From a virus, in the IMG/VR virus record IMGVR_UViG_3300033148_003591, positions 1 to 64,000 of that record: a stretch of DNA of 64,000 bases, one strand, 5' to 3'. Position numbers and translations under genes: made by a program. Below are positions 1 through 7,007 of the stretch, one piece after another; position 1 is the first letter of the stretch, and every line of letters begins with the position of its first letter. The notes under the pieces were generated by a model. That model saw nothing but the letters and a program-made list of their open reading frames with translations, was not told where the DNA came from and made no database searches.

Positions 1-64
1 CAACATTAACGGCAATAAATATGTAAACGAGTATTACAATAACTATGATAATAGACTTGTACAT
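1..64 (-). CDS. Partial small membrane protein (N-terminus only)
   Basis: The first 21 codons of a leftward gene that runs off the left edge. ATG at 64 is preceded by a strong GGGAGG site. The visible residues are MYKS followed by an almost unbroken hydrophobic run (IIIVIVILVYIFIAV), which is a membrane anchor or signal segment. Function unknown; it could be a lysis or inner-membrane accessory protein. Confidence 0.6.
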   Translation of the reverse strand, partial: MYKSIIIVIVILVYIFIAVNV

Positions 65-133
65 TTTATACCCTCCCATATTTAGTTGATAATTTTTACA
101 CCTCATATATAGGCATATTAGCCAGTTACTAAT

Positions 134-175
134 ATGGTATTGTACTTACTGTTAAATGGTATTACTTACTATTAA
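134..175. repeat. Tandem direct repeat, two ~20-bp units
   Basis: ATGGTATT(GT)ACTTACTGTTAA at 134-155 is followed directly by ATGGTATTACTTACTATTAA at 156-175. The second unit lacks two bases and has one substitution. The pair lies about 70 bp upstream of the leftward gene starting at 64, where a regulator could bind. The operator role is inference. Confidence 0.5.
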
Positions 176-212
176 ATAATACTACATGATACTAATTACA
201 ATAGATACTATT

Positions 213-380
213 TTATCCTTCTACCGCATAACCATGCTTTTCCAACACATCAAATACCTGCTTACTAATAGGCATTACTTTTACATGCTCTTGGTTATTT
301 TCGTCTTTGTAAGCCACATTTAATGAATTATTAAAGCATCTTTTATCACCCAACTGAACATAGATTAATTTTTTAATCAT
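213..380 (-). CDS. Hypothetical 55-aa protein
   Basis: Leftward ORF of 55 codons with an excellent AAGGAGG site before ATG 380. The protein starts MIKKLIYVQLGDKR and ends HGYAVEG. Its mixed alpha/beta pattern has no recognisable motif. It is the last of three consecutive small leftward genes fed by the promoter at 709-737. Spacing to the upstream neighbour is 12 bp. Confidence 0.7.
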   Translation of the reverse strand: MIKKLIYVQLGDKRCFNNSLNVAYKDENNQEHVKVMPISKQVFDVLEKHGYAVEG

Positions 381-392
381 AAGAACCTCCTT

Positions 393-518
393 TTATTTAA
401 TACAATACATTAACAAAAACAACTTAATTTTTTCCGCTATTCTATAAGGTAATAGTTTAATCAGTCTGGTTTTCTCTCCGTCAATCCATTCTATCAGTCT
501 ATACAGTTTTATTGCCAT
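393..518 (-). CDS. Hypothetical 41-aa basic protein
   Basis: Short leftward ORF (MAIKLYRLIEWIDGEK...) with an AAGGTG ribosome site 6 nt before ATG 518. It is lysine- and arginine-rich and ends in a hydrophobic LFLLMYCI stretch. It sits 12 bp from its neighbours on each side with the same strand and codon style, so it is probably a real gene. Function unknown. Confidence 0.6.
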   Translation of the reverse strand: MAIKLYRLIEWIDGEKTRLIKLLPYRIAEKIKLFLLMYCIK

Positions 519-529
519 GATTACACCTT

Positions 530-685
530 TTATTTAATAACAGGTTTTATTAAACAATCAGATACATTATGCTGTACTCTTAAACCTACCAAGTATTTTA
601 AAGCCTCGAAATATGTCCCAATACAATAAACTCTATACCCTGCAATCCTCCAATGCTTACGACTTGTCAATCTTGTATCTTTCAT
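530..685 (-). CDS. Hypothetical 51-aa protein
   Basis: First gene of the left leftward operon. ATG 685 follows a purine-rich GAGGGAGGG site about 10 nt upstream, which itself lies just after the promoter at 709-737. The protein (MKDTRLTSRKHWRIAGYRVY...) is basic at its N-terminus. No family recognised. Confidence 0.6.
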   Translation of the reverse strand: MKDTRLTSRKHWRIAGYRVYCIGTYFEALKYLVGLRVQHNVSDCLIKPVIK

Positions 686-708
686 GGCTCTGCCCTCCCT
701 CTATTATA

Positions 709-737
709 AGTATACCTGAATTTTTCAAACATTACAA
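709..737 (-). promoter_or_regulatory. Leftward sigma70-type promoter
   Basis: On the minus strand: TTGTAA, 17-nt spacer, TATACT. The predicted start lies about 10 nt before the GAGGGAGGG ribosome site of the gene at 685, the same compact arrangement seen at the other promoters of this window. It drives the three small leftward genes. Confidence 0.65.
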
Positions 738-799
738 TACCTCCCACAAAAATAATCCATTATAAAGGAAATCGGTATACCTTAGTAATACAGTATAAA

Positions 800-944
800 G
801 CATTAACTATGCCAACACGCAAGGCATTAAAAACATATGTCAATAGGTAAGTATGCACTAAATAATCATGCCTTAGAACGCCATTTAAACGCCTTAAACA
901 ACACCGCTATAATAACCTTATTATGCCAGCATTAACCATGCCAA
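800..944. repeat. Separated direct repeats GCATTAACYATGCCAA
   Basis: GCATTAACTATGCCAA at 800-815 and GCATTAACCATGCCAA at 929-944 differ at one of 16 positions. The second copy ends 28 bp before the -35 box at 973, where an activator or repressor would bind. Related half-sites (AAGGCATTAA, CATGCCTTAG) occur between them. They could be regulator sites or origin iterons. Confidence 0.55.
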
Positions 945-972
945 AACAAAAGAATTAATTATTCCATTGCCC

Positions 973-1001
973 TTGACAAATAACAAAACGTATGCTATAC
1001 T
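973..1001 (+). promoter_or_regulatory. Sigma70-type promoter of the small RNA unit
   Basis: TTGACA at 973, 17-nt spacer, extended -10 TGC-TATACT ending at 1001. It carries the CCC-TTGACA-AA upstream context shared with the promoters at 41832, 47083, 58353 and 63667. Predicted start about 1008. Confidence 0.75.
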
Positions 1002-1007
1002 TGATTA

Positions 1008-1203
1008 TACTTTAAAAAGGATGTTTAACATTCCTAACATAAAGGAGGCTTATATGCGTATGAGGTATTAAAGACACCTACAAAATACATTACAGAACGG
1101 AGGTGATTGTCCCACTCAATTAAACTAAATACATTTAAATAATTTTAAAAATCCTGATGAATAATAAAAGCTCTGGCACTAACAACGCTGGAGCTTTTTT
1201 CTT
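1008..1203 (+). ncRNA. Putative ~190-nt small RNA with a 5-codon leader ORF
   Basis: A transcript would start near 1008 and end at the terminator at 1168-1200. It holds no gene-sized ORF. It contains an AAAGGAGG site at 1041 followed by a five-codon ORF, ATG 1054 (MRMRY, stop 1071), and then CGGAGGTGAT at 1098-1107, a near-complete complement of the 16S rRNA 3' tail without a proper downstream start. It could be a regulatory RNA, an attenuator with leader peptide, or a ribosome-directed RNA. Function is inference; the boundaries rest on the visible promoter and terminator. Confidence 0.5.
1168..1200 (+). terminator. Intrinsic terminator
   Basis: A 10-bp stem, AAGCTCTGGC (1168-1177) with GCTGGAGCTT (1187-1196), two wobble pairs and a 9-nt loop, runs directly into a T tract. 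It is the only textbook rho-independent terminator seen in the window. Confidence 0.8.
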
Positions 1204-1321
1204 ATAATTCCAACCTATACCCCACACTTTAATAAACACCACAATTAAACCTACAACCAAAAGATTATTACAATACTTTACCTTATTATGTTCATACTCT
1301 CATACCTATTGACTTGTTATA

Positions 1322-1333
1322 CTGTGGTATACT
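1322..1333 (+). promoter_or_regulatory. Possible extended -10 promoter
   Basis: CTGTGG-TATACT matches the extended -10 (TGNTATAMT) of the other promoters. The nearest -35-like TTGACT at 1309 is only 13 nt away, so this would have to work as an extended -10 promoter. No gene follows for 950 bp, so any transcript would be non-coding. Confidence 0.3.
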
Positions 1334-1623
1334 GTCTGGCTTATTGCGTGTATTTTATGCGGTTCTGTGTTGCGTGCCATAAGTTATTGCTATGATTAGA
1401 GTTATAATGGTAGTGCGATTTTGTGCGTCGGCGTGTGTTAACATTGCTCTGCTGATTATTGTATTGCTGTAAAGTGTTATGGTTCAATAGGTTGTGAGTG
1501 CGGAAATTTTTATAATTCATAAGTGTATATGTATCAACAACTTACGAATAACATAATAAAATATACATTTTATGATACCCTCGACTATTTGTTTTCAATA
1601 GGTTACATTGTTTGACTGGACTA

Positions 1624-1801
1624 GGGTCTTGATTAGCAACGGTTCAGAACGGCAAAAATACAGGCATAACTATTACCCTCACCCAATAGAACGGACATCA
1701 AACACACATATACACGGACAGATTTGACCAATAACGGAGAGCAATAACATATATACACCACAATAGCCCTATTTACAGTCAGGATGGGTCAGGATTAGCA
1801 A
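1624..1801. repeat. Separated direct repeats GGGTC-NNGATTAGCAA
   Basis: GGGTCTTGATTAGCAA at 1624-1639 and GGGTCAGGATTAGCAA at 1786-1801 match at 14 of 16 positions. They lie in gene-free DNA and could be binding sites for an initiator or regulator. No protein partner can be named. Confidence 0.4.
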
Positions 1802-2256
1802 AAACTAACAATGCCATATATCTCGCTGCGACCCTGAAAAAATGGCGTAGAAATAAGCATAGCAATTAAATCATATGTAGATAATTATTGTATTCCTTTA
1901 TTAATACGGTGTGCATATTGTAGTGGGTGTTTTCTTTAATATGTGCATGGATTTTAAATCAAATTTCATGCAAAATGGGATATTATCGAAATAATCGCAT
2001 TATGTAGTGGTTTCAAAACATAGTAACCGAATATCTTGTGGAAATATAGTGGTAATACATTAGAATTGATATATTGTAGAAAATCGTACAACTATGTGTA
2101 TGAATATGTACAATTATATAATGTGGTTTTACGAACTATCTGAGTGTGGGTTTGAGCGTAGCGAAAAACAAGCGAGGTAGTGAGTGGGATTGGTTTATTA
2201 TTATACGGATTTGACTATTTGTAATGGACATATTAAACTTATTTTAAACTATGGTA

Positions 2257-2284
2257 TTGACAAATATGTGTTTTGTGGTATACT
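2257..2284 (+). promoter_or_regulatory. Sigma70-type promoter ahead of an HNH gene
   Basis: TTGACA (2257-2262), 16-nt spacer, extended TGG-TATACT (2279-2284). With a normal 7-nt distance, transcription would begin at 2291, exactly the A of the HNH start codon. This promoter closely resembles the one at 2701, on the other side of the HNH gene. Confidence 0.75.
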
Positions 2285-2290
2285 TCTATT

Positions 2291-2704
2291 ATGGAAAATT
2301 TAAAGAAATATATGCATGAATGGTATTTGGAACATAAAGAAAAACTAAAAAAATCTAGACATGAGAATTATTTAAAAAATAAAGTTAAAAGAAGAGAATC
2401 GGAGAAAAAATATTATTATAATCGGAAAAAATTATATCCTTGGATTAATACATATTATGCAGCCAGACAAAGATGCACAGACCCTAATTGTCAATTTTAT
2501 AAAAGATACGGTGGTAGAGGAATAAAATGTTTAATTACTAAAGAAGAATTAAAGAGATTATGGTTTAGGGATAAAGCGTGGTTATTAAAAATTCCATCAA
2601 TTGACCGGAAAGACAACAATGATAATTATACGTTTGAGAATTGCAGGTATATAGAAATGGGTGCAAATACAGCCAAAGCGAATAGAGAACGAAATAATAC
2701 TTGA
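2291..2704 (+). CDS. HNH/His-Me type homing endonuclease, possibly leaderless
   Basis: 137-residue protein starting MENLKKYMHEWYLEHKEK. The N-terminal 50 residues are a lysine-rich helical DNA-binding stretch. The core carries YGGRGIKC, a conserved tryptophan (LWFRDKAW), then SIDRKDNNDNYTFENCRYIE, the siDR-x-dNdG-Y-ENCR pattern of a phage HNH-like endonuclease family. It is closely related to the HNH gene at 13496 but lacks that protein's C-terminal NUMOD1 repeat. The ATG chosen coincides with the predicted transcription start and no ribosome site is possible there, so the message may be leaderless. An in-frame upstream ATG at 2273 lies inside the promoter and is rejected. The gene is flanked by two similar promoters, as if it had landed at a promoter. 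Confidence 0.7.
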   Translation: MENLKKYMHEWYLEHKEKLKKSRHENYLKNKVKRRESEKKYYYNRKKLYPWINTYYAARQRCTDPNCQFYKRYGGRGIKCLITKEELKRLWFRDKAWLLKIPSIDRKDNNDNYTFENCRYIEMGANTAKANRERNNT

Positions 2705-2728
2705 CAAATGTTAAATATGTGGTATAAT
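2701..2728 (+). promoter_or_regulatory. Sigma70-type promoter
   Basis: TTGACA (2701-2706), 16-nt spacer, TGG-TATAAT (2723-2728). The -35 overlaps the stop codon of the HNH gene. The start near 2735 leaves a ~15-nt leader carrying GGGAGG before ATG 2750. It heads the rightward accessory operon. Confidence 0.8.
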
Positions 2729-2749
2729 TGTTTATAAGGGAGGAATATA

Positions 2750-3181
2750 ATGAATGAACAAATTGAAATAGGAGATGAGGTTGAGAGAATAATAAGAGTG
2801 AATACAATAGGTGATAATATTATTATGCATATTGGTGATAGAGGAATTGTCATCGGAATAGCTAAAGAAGGTTGTTATAAAGGATGGATAACAATAAAAG
2901 GATATGAGAAATTAACAGAACAAAATCCAAACTATTTCAAACTAATCAGAAAGGCAAATAAGATGAAGTATAAATTAGGGCAGAAGTTGAAAAATGAGTA
3001 TACTGAAATTGAGATAGTATTTGTTGGGAATAAGTTTTATGTGACAATTTCTGGAGGAGGGATAGCTAATGTGCGGTCAGATAAAGAACTTGATGATAAG
3101 AACTATCAACTAATCCCCAAAAACGAACAGGATGCTATAGATTTTTTAACTAAAAAAGGTTATGATGTTTATAAACGATAA
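2750..3181 (+). CDS. Hypothetical 143-aa phage protein
   Basis: First gene after the promoter at 2701, with a strong GGGAGG site. The N-terminal half (about 1-70) is beta-rich and includes IGDRGIVIGIAKEG, which looks like a small SH3/KOW-like barrel. The C-terminal half repeats a similar pattern (KYKLGQKLKNEYTEIEI) and ends in a short helix. It may be two related small barrels. No function can be assigned. Confidence 0.7.
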   Translation: MNEQIEIGDEVERIIRVNTIGDNIIMHIGDRGIVIGIAKEGCYKGWITIKGYEKLTEQNPNYFKLIRKANKMKYKLGQKLKNEYTEIEIVFVGNKFYVTISGGGIANVRSDKELDDKNYQLIPKNEQDAIDFLTKKGYDVYKR

Positions 3182-3195
3182 ATCAAGGAGATAAA

Positions 3196-3474
3196 ATGGA
3201 TATTAAAATTTATTATTATTACTCAGCCTTAGATAAATGTAGTTATTATGAAATAGAAATTTCTGAGTATAGTGTAATGTCTCAATGGTTATGGTTTTAT
3301 ATTGGTAAATATTTAAAAATACAAGAAAGTAGAAAATTCTGTATTCTTCCTTATGAAGTTCCTTGTGCTAAATTAATTAAACATTATAAAGCAGCAGATG
3401 GTACTAAAAAATATGGTAAGTTGGTTGTTAATGCTATAACCAAACATTATAGGAAGGTTAAATTATGGAACTAA
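3196..3474 (+). CDS. Hypothetical 92-aa protein
   Basis: Good AAGGAG site before ATG 3196, 14 bp after the previous stop. It is tyrosine-rich at the N-terminus (KIYYYYSALDK) and basic at the C-terminus. Its end overlaps the next start by 10 nt, suggesting translational coupling. No known motif. Confidence 0.65.
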   Translation: MDIKIYYYYSALDKCSYYEIEISEYSVMSQWLWFYIGKYLKIQESRKFCILPYEVPCAKLIKHYKAADGTKKYGKLVVNAITKHYRKVKLWN

Positions 3475-3629
3475 GATTAAAAAGAGTATATGGATGGAAT
3501 GAAAATTCCTTTAAATTAAATCGTGTAACAAATGGTGAAGAAATAAATGTTGTATTACAGTGTTATGAGTATATCACATTTGAAGGTATGAAATGGATAG
3601 ATGTGCCAATAGATGAACCAATGGAGTAA
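3465..3629 (+). CDS. Hypothetical 54-aa protein
   Basis: ORF of 54 codons (MELRLKRVYGWNENSF...) overlapping the previous gene, with an AGGAAGG site embedded in it. Alternating beta-strand-like pattern, acidic C-terminus. Position and ribosome site support it; function unknown. Confidence 0.6.
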   Translation: MELRLKRVYGWNENSFKLNRVTNGEEINVVLQCYEYITFEGMKWIDVPIDEPME

Positions 3630-3632
3630 TTT

Positions 3633-3875
3633 ATGAATGAATTATTTATAGCTAATATTATCGGATATATAAATTTATGTTTTATTGTTCTTGCTGGATT
3701 ATTTATAGTAAGTAAACAGAAAAAATATAAAATTATAGGCGTGTTATTTTATTTTAGTTCTAATTTATGTTTTTTGACAATAGGATTATTAACTGGATTA
3801 CATGCATTTTCGTTCTCATTTTTTATATTTGTTGGACTAAATACTATAAATTTAATTAGAATAACAAAACAATAA
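3633..3875 (+). CDS. Small integral membrane protein, 80 aa
   Basis: Three hydrophobic segments (about residues 5-25, 35-52 and 57-75) separated by a short basic loop, KQKKYK. Polytopic inner-membrane topology is likely. The SD is weak (ATGGAG), taken from the end of the previous gene 3 nt upstream. It could be a holin-like or superinfection protein, but no lysin lies nearby, so the role is open. Confidence 0.65.
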   Translation: MNELFIANIIGYINLCFIVLAGLFIVSKQKKYKIIGVLFYFSSNLCFLTIGLLTGLHAFSFSFFIFVGLNTINLIRITKQ

Positions 3876-3887
3876 GGAGAAAAAATT

Positions 3888-4106
3888 ATGAGTAAACAAA
3901 AGAAAAATCCATTAGCCGATTATGAAGCTGGCAAATTTATTATTCCTAAACATAAAGGGGATTATATTGTTATAGACGATTTGGTTAGTACATGTATGAT
4001 AATACCTATGTCGAATTTACCTTTTAGACTTAAAAATTACAATTGCAATTTTGAAATATCAAAGTCAGGATATATTACAATAAATATTTGGGGTAAAAAA
4101 TTATGA
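3888..4106 (+). CDS. Hypothetical 72-aa protein
   Basis: AAGGAG site 8 nt before ATG 3888. Contains VIDDLVSTCMIIPMSNLPFR and a C-terminal strand. Its stop overlaps the next start (ATGA), so the two are likely coupled. No family recognised. Confidence 0.6.
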   Translation: MSKQKKNPLADYEAGKFIIPKHKGDYIVIDDLVSTCMIIPMSNLPFRLKNYNCNFEISKSGYITINIWGKKL

Positions 4107-4276
4107 GATGTAAAAGATGTGGCGATAGTCCTTGTATATATGAGCACGGTAAAATAAACAGATGTGTTGTTTGTGCATGTACTGTTTTTACTGATGGTGT
4201 TAAATTTTATGGGAATAAAGAAGATGAAATAGTAGAAGAAATTGAACCTAATGGATATGGATGCTGGGAGATGTAA
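4103..4276 (+). CDS. Zinc-ribbon microprotein, 57 aa
   Basis: Starts MRCKRCGDSPC with a second cluster CVVCAC at about 21-26, so two CxxC knuckles about 15 residues apart predict a structural zinc ribbon. The C-terminal half is acidic. The ATGA overlap with the preceding gene fixes the start. Such small zinc ribbons are common phage accessory proteins; the target is unknown. Confidence 0.65.
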   Translation: MRCKRCGDSPCIYEHGKINRCVVCACTVFTDGVKFYGNKEDEIVEEIEPNGYGCWEM

Positions 4277-4279
4277 ATT

Positions 4280-4450
4280 ATGTTAAAAGAAATTTGGAAT
4301 GAAGAAGGCACTAAATATATTCGTGGAGAACAGGCAATCCCTAAATGTGGAGAAGACTTTTGTGATAACTGCGGAGATTGTTTACATTGCTATGGTAAGG
4401 ATGAATGTCTTGATGGGTCGCATCGTTGGGTGCAATATGGAGAAAATTAA
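4280..4450 (+). CDS. Cysteine-rich microprotein, 56 aa
   Basis: Starts MLKEIWNEEGTKYIRG, followed by a cysteine cluster (CGEDFCDNCGDCLHC, about residues 24-38) and one more Cys. The spacing fits zinc binding. Starts 3 nt after the previous stop. Function unknown. Confidence 0.6.
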   Translation: MLKEIWNEEGTKYIRGEQAIPKCGEDFCDNCGDCLHCYGKDECLDGSHRWVQYGEN

Positions 4451-4609
4451 ATGGAAAAGAAAACTTTAAGTACAGGAATTATTGGTTATGAAGATATTGA
4501 AGTCTGTAAAACATATGGTATTTGGTTTGTAAAAGAAAAAAAGGGAAAATGGGGTAGAATAGATTGTCCTCTTGAAATTGCAAAACTTGAAAAAATGTTA
4601 AGGAGTTAA
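4451..4609 (+). CDS. Hypothetical 52-aa protein
   Basis: Begins immediately after the previous TAA. MEKKTLSTGIIGYEDIE..., with a short beta-like core (YGIWFVKEKKGKWGRI) and a C-terminal helix. No motif. The reading frame and tight packing support it. Confidence 0.55.
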   Translation: MEKKTLSTGIIGYEDIEVCKTYGIWFVKEKKGKWGRIDCPLEIAKLEKMLRS

Positions 4610-4611
4610 CT

Positions 4612-4794
4612 ATGTGTAGTGTAAAACAGAGTTTTATATTTTTAATTATAGCATTGATAATATTTGAAAGTAAGTCTATGAATATTCTACCACACGGAAT
4701 ATTATTACTTTTTGGTTATATGCTTATTTTAATTTCAGTTAATGGGTTGGTTTTACACTTACTTGAAAAATTTAAAAAGGTAAATAAATTATGA
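4612..4794 (+). CDS. Small membrane protein, 60 aa
   Basis: Two predicted transmembrane segments (about 8-22 and 27-47) with a basic C-terminal tail LEKFKKVNKL. AAGGAG site 5-6 nt before ATG. ATGA overlap with the RlaP-like gene that follows. Function unknown. Confidence 0.6.
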   Translation: MCSVKQSFIFLIIALIIFESKSMNILPHGILLLFGYMLILISVNGLVLHLLEKFKKVNKL

Positions 4795-5558
4795 AAGAAA
4801 TAGACGCAGCTAAAAATAATATGATTTATAAAGTAATCACTGGTTCTGTAGCCTATGGCACAAGAACTCCTGAATCTGATACAGATTATTCTGGAATATT
4901 TATTCCAACAGAAGATTATGTACTTGGATTACATAAATGTGACCAAGTTAATTTAGGTACAAAGAATCATGGTTTAAACCGTAAAAATACAAAAGATGAT
5001 ATAGATTTTACATTGTATAATATAGTTAAATTTATTCATTTAGCGATAGGCAATAATCCAAATATTATTGAGCTATTCTTTATGCCGAAAAATTGTGTTT
5101 TATATAAACATCCTATTACGGAAGAGTTATTAAATAATTATCATTTATTTATAAGTAAAAAGGCGTTTCATACTTTTACCGGATATGCTTATGCTCAAAG
5201 AAAAAAATTAGAAACTAAAAAAGAAAACATGACAGGTCGAACTGAATTAGTAGCTAAGTATGGATACGACACCAAGTTTGCTAGTCATTTAATTCGGTTA
5301 CTTTATGAAGGTTGGCAAATACTTGTAGAAGGGAAAATTACATTACCATTAACAAACAATAAATTAATACTTGATATTAAAAAAGGAAAATATGATTTAC
5401 AATGGGTATTGAATAAAGCTGATTCTTTAGAAGAACAAATAAATACCGCTTATAGTGTAAGTAAATTACAGCATAGTGCTGATATTAAAAAAATTAACGA
5501 ACTACAAAAATACATATTAAAGAAATGGTGGAAATATGAAAATAATAAAAATTATTAA
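4791..5558 (+). CDS. RlaP-type nucleotidyltransferase
   Basis: 255 residues. The N-terminus has the nucleotidyltransferase signature GSVAYGTRTPESDTDYSG: the G-S helix at 18-19 and the metal-binding SDTD at 29-32. This matches the predicted nucleotidyltransferase family RlaP (PF10127), found in phages and bacteria and often linked to RNA repair. The C-terminal half is helical (FASHLIRLLYEGWQIL). It sits two genes before a CCA-adding enzyme, so RNA 3'-end chemistry is a reasonable joint role (inference). Starts inside the previous gene via ATGA. Confidence 0.8.
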   Translation: MKEIDAAKNNMIYKVITGSVAYGTRTPESDTDYSGIFIPTEDYVLGLHKCDQVNLGTKNHGLNRKNTKDDIDFTLYNIVKFIHLAIGNNPNIIELFFMPKNCVLYKHPITEELLNNYHLFISKKAFHTFTGYAYAQRKKLETKKENMTGRTELVAKYGYDTKFASHLIRLLYEGWQILVEGKITLPLTNNKLILDIKKGKYDLQWVLNKADSLEEQINTAYSVSKLQHSADIKKINELQKYILKKWWKYENNKNY

Positions 5559-5757
5559 TAGTTGTTTTGAATGCGAATATAAAGACCACTCTGGAGCATT
5601 TACTCCTGGAGGAGCTAAACATATTTGCGGTCATTCAGATGCATGTATAAAAAGAAAAGTTACTTTTGATAAATATCATTGGCGACAAAGAATAATTTCA
5701 GAATCAGGAAGAATACCTCCATGGTGTCCTTTAAAATCTCCGGCGGTGAAAATATGA
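5536..5757 (+). CDS. Cysteine-rich phage protein, 73 aa
   Basis: MKIIKIINSCFECEYKDHSG..., with conserved Cys/His pairs (CFEC, HICGH, C, WC) suggesting a zinc fold. The IPPWCPL C-terminal motif is common in small phage proteins. Overlaps the upstream gene by 23 nt and the downstream gene by ATGA. Confidence 0.65.
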   Translation: MKIIKIINSCFECEYKDHSGAFTPGGAKHICGHSDACIKRKVTFDKYHWRQRIISESGRIPPWCPLKSPAVKI

Positions 5758-6791
5758 ATAACAGATATGATAAAATAATGTTAGAAATTAAACGTATCTT
5801 TGGTGATGATATTATTTATTTAGTTGGCGGAGCTTGCCGTGATTTAATTATGGGTAAAGAACCAAAAGATTTTGATTTTGTTACTCCATTATCTCCAGAC
5901 CAAATAGAATGGTATATAAAACGTGCCGGAAGAAAAGCTTATACAGTAGGTAAACGATTTGGTACTCTTGGATTTACAGTTGATGGAGAAATAGTTGAAG
6001 TAACTACTTATCGAACAGAAAAATATGAGCCGAATAATAGAAAACCAAATGTAGAATTTTGCACATCATTAAAAGAAGATTTACAGCGTAGAGATTTTAC
6101 AATTAATTCTATGGTGTCAGATAATCATGGTGTTATAACTGATTATTTTAATGGAGAAAAAGATATTCATGATAAGATTATTCGTTGTGTTGGAAATACT
6201 GTTAAAAGATTTAAAGAAGACCCATTACGTATGTTGCGAGCAATTAGACTTGCTTGTCAGTTAGATTTTGATATTGAAAATAAAACCTTTAATGGAATTG
6301 AAGAAAAAAATTATAAAATTTTACATATAAGTAAAGAAAGATGGATGGAAGAATTAAATAAAATACTATTATCCGACAATGTTAAATGCGGTTTAAATAC
6401 TTTAATGCAAACTAAGTTATTGAATTATATAATTCCTGAATTAAGTTTACAATATAATTTCAACCAAGAAAATCCACATCATATGTTTACATTATGGACA
6501 CATACAAAAGGAGTAGTTGCAAACACACCTAAAGATTTACATTTACGTTGGGCTGCATTATTACATGATATTGCTAAACCTTTTGTAAAAACTTATAATG
6601 TTAAAAAAGGATATTATAATTATATCAAACATGATTTTTTGGGTGCAGAAATGGTAGAGAAAATTGCGAAGCATTTAAAGTGGTCAAATAATATGAGAAA
6701 TGAAGTTGTGGATTTGGTTAAAAATCATTTACGTGATGATTCACCATTAAGACCATATGATACTTATGGGAAAGTGTTTGATAAAAAATAA
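5754..6791 (+). CDS. cca: CCA-adding enzyme-like tRNA nucleotidyltransferase with HD domain
   Basis: 345 residues. Class II CCA-enzyme motifs are all present: GGACRD (25-30), metal-binding DFD at 39-41, RRDFTINSMV (112-121) and DPLRMLRAIRLACQ. A C-terminal HD phosphohydrolase-like domain follows (LRWAALLHDIAKP). Such enzymes rebuild the 3' CCA end of tRNAs with CTP and ATP. The family is usually 350-450 residues, so this is a compact version. The start at 5754 is preferred: it forms an ATGA overlap with the previous gene and begins at the conserved domain; a longer in-frame start at 5679 would overlap that gene. No tRNA gene was seen in the window, so the substrate may be host tRNAs. Confidence 0.88.
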   Translation: MNNRYDKIMLEIKRIFGDDIIYLVGGACRDLIMGKEPKDFDFVTPLSPDQIEWYIKRAGRKAYTVGKRFGTLGFTVDGEIVEVTTYRTEKYEPNNRKPNVEFCTSLKEDLQRRDFTINSMVSDNHGVITDYFNGEKDIHDKIIRCVGNTVKRFKEDPLRMLRAIRLACQLDFDIENKTFNGIEEKNYKILHISKERWMEELNKILLSDNVKCGLNTLMQTKLLNYIIPELSLQYNFNQENPHHMFTLWTHTKGVVANTPKDLHLRWAALLHDIAKPFVKTYNVKKGYYNYIKHDFLGAEMVEKIAKHLKWSNNMRNEVVDLVKNHLRDDSPLRPYDTYGKVFDKK

Positions 6792-6804
6792 GGAGGAATA
6801 GATA

Positions 6805-7005
6805 ATGAAAGAAAATAAAACAATTTGTGATTTATGTGGTAAAAAATTTACAGCACATGATGAATATACAAACGCTCATGGAGTATTAACTTTTGTAAGA
6901 TATATGGGTGATGATGGTTCATTAGATATTAAATTAAAAATAGATATTTGTAGAAAATGTTTGTGTGATAATAAAAATTTAAGTAAAATATTTAAAGAGG
7001 AGTAA
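6805..7005 (+). CDS. Zinc-ribbon protein, 66 aa
   Basis: AAGGAGG site, then MKENKTICDLCGKKF... with CxxC at 8-11 and a second CRKC near residue 49. A typical small zinc ribbon with a beta-rich centre. Function unknown. Confidence 0.65.
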   Translation: MKENKTICDLCGKKFTAHDEYTNAHGVLTFVRYMGDDGSLDIKLKIDICRKCLCDNKNLSKIFKEE

Positions 7006-7007
7006 TT

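Larger units (their letters stand above)
686..2290. other. 1.6-kb gene-poor control region, possible origin
   Basis: No convincing protein gene here on either strand. Transcription diverges from the region: leftward from 709-737 and rightward from 973, ~1328 and 2257. It contains two separated direct-repeat pairs (800/929 and 1624/1786) and a promoter-terminator unit. Base composition shifts: C/A-rich on the plus strand up to about 1300, then G/T-rich at 1330-1520. Divergent transcription, repeats and AT-richness fit a replication origin or master control region, but no origin motif is proven. Confidence 0.5.

Noticed and set aside
1153-1190. Hammerhead-like CTGATGA
   Set aside because: CTGATGA occurs before the terminator, but no GAAA partner or matching stems are present, so it is a chance match.
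2565-2853. Minus-strand frames over the HNH gene and the following gene
   Set aside because: They run across a clear plus-strand promoter and coding region, have no ribosome site and have low-complexity hydrophobic composition.
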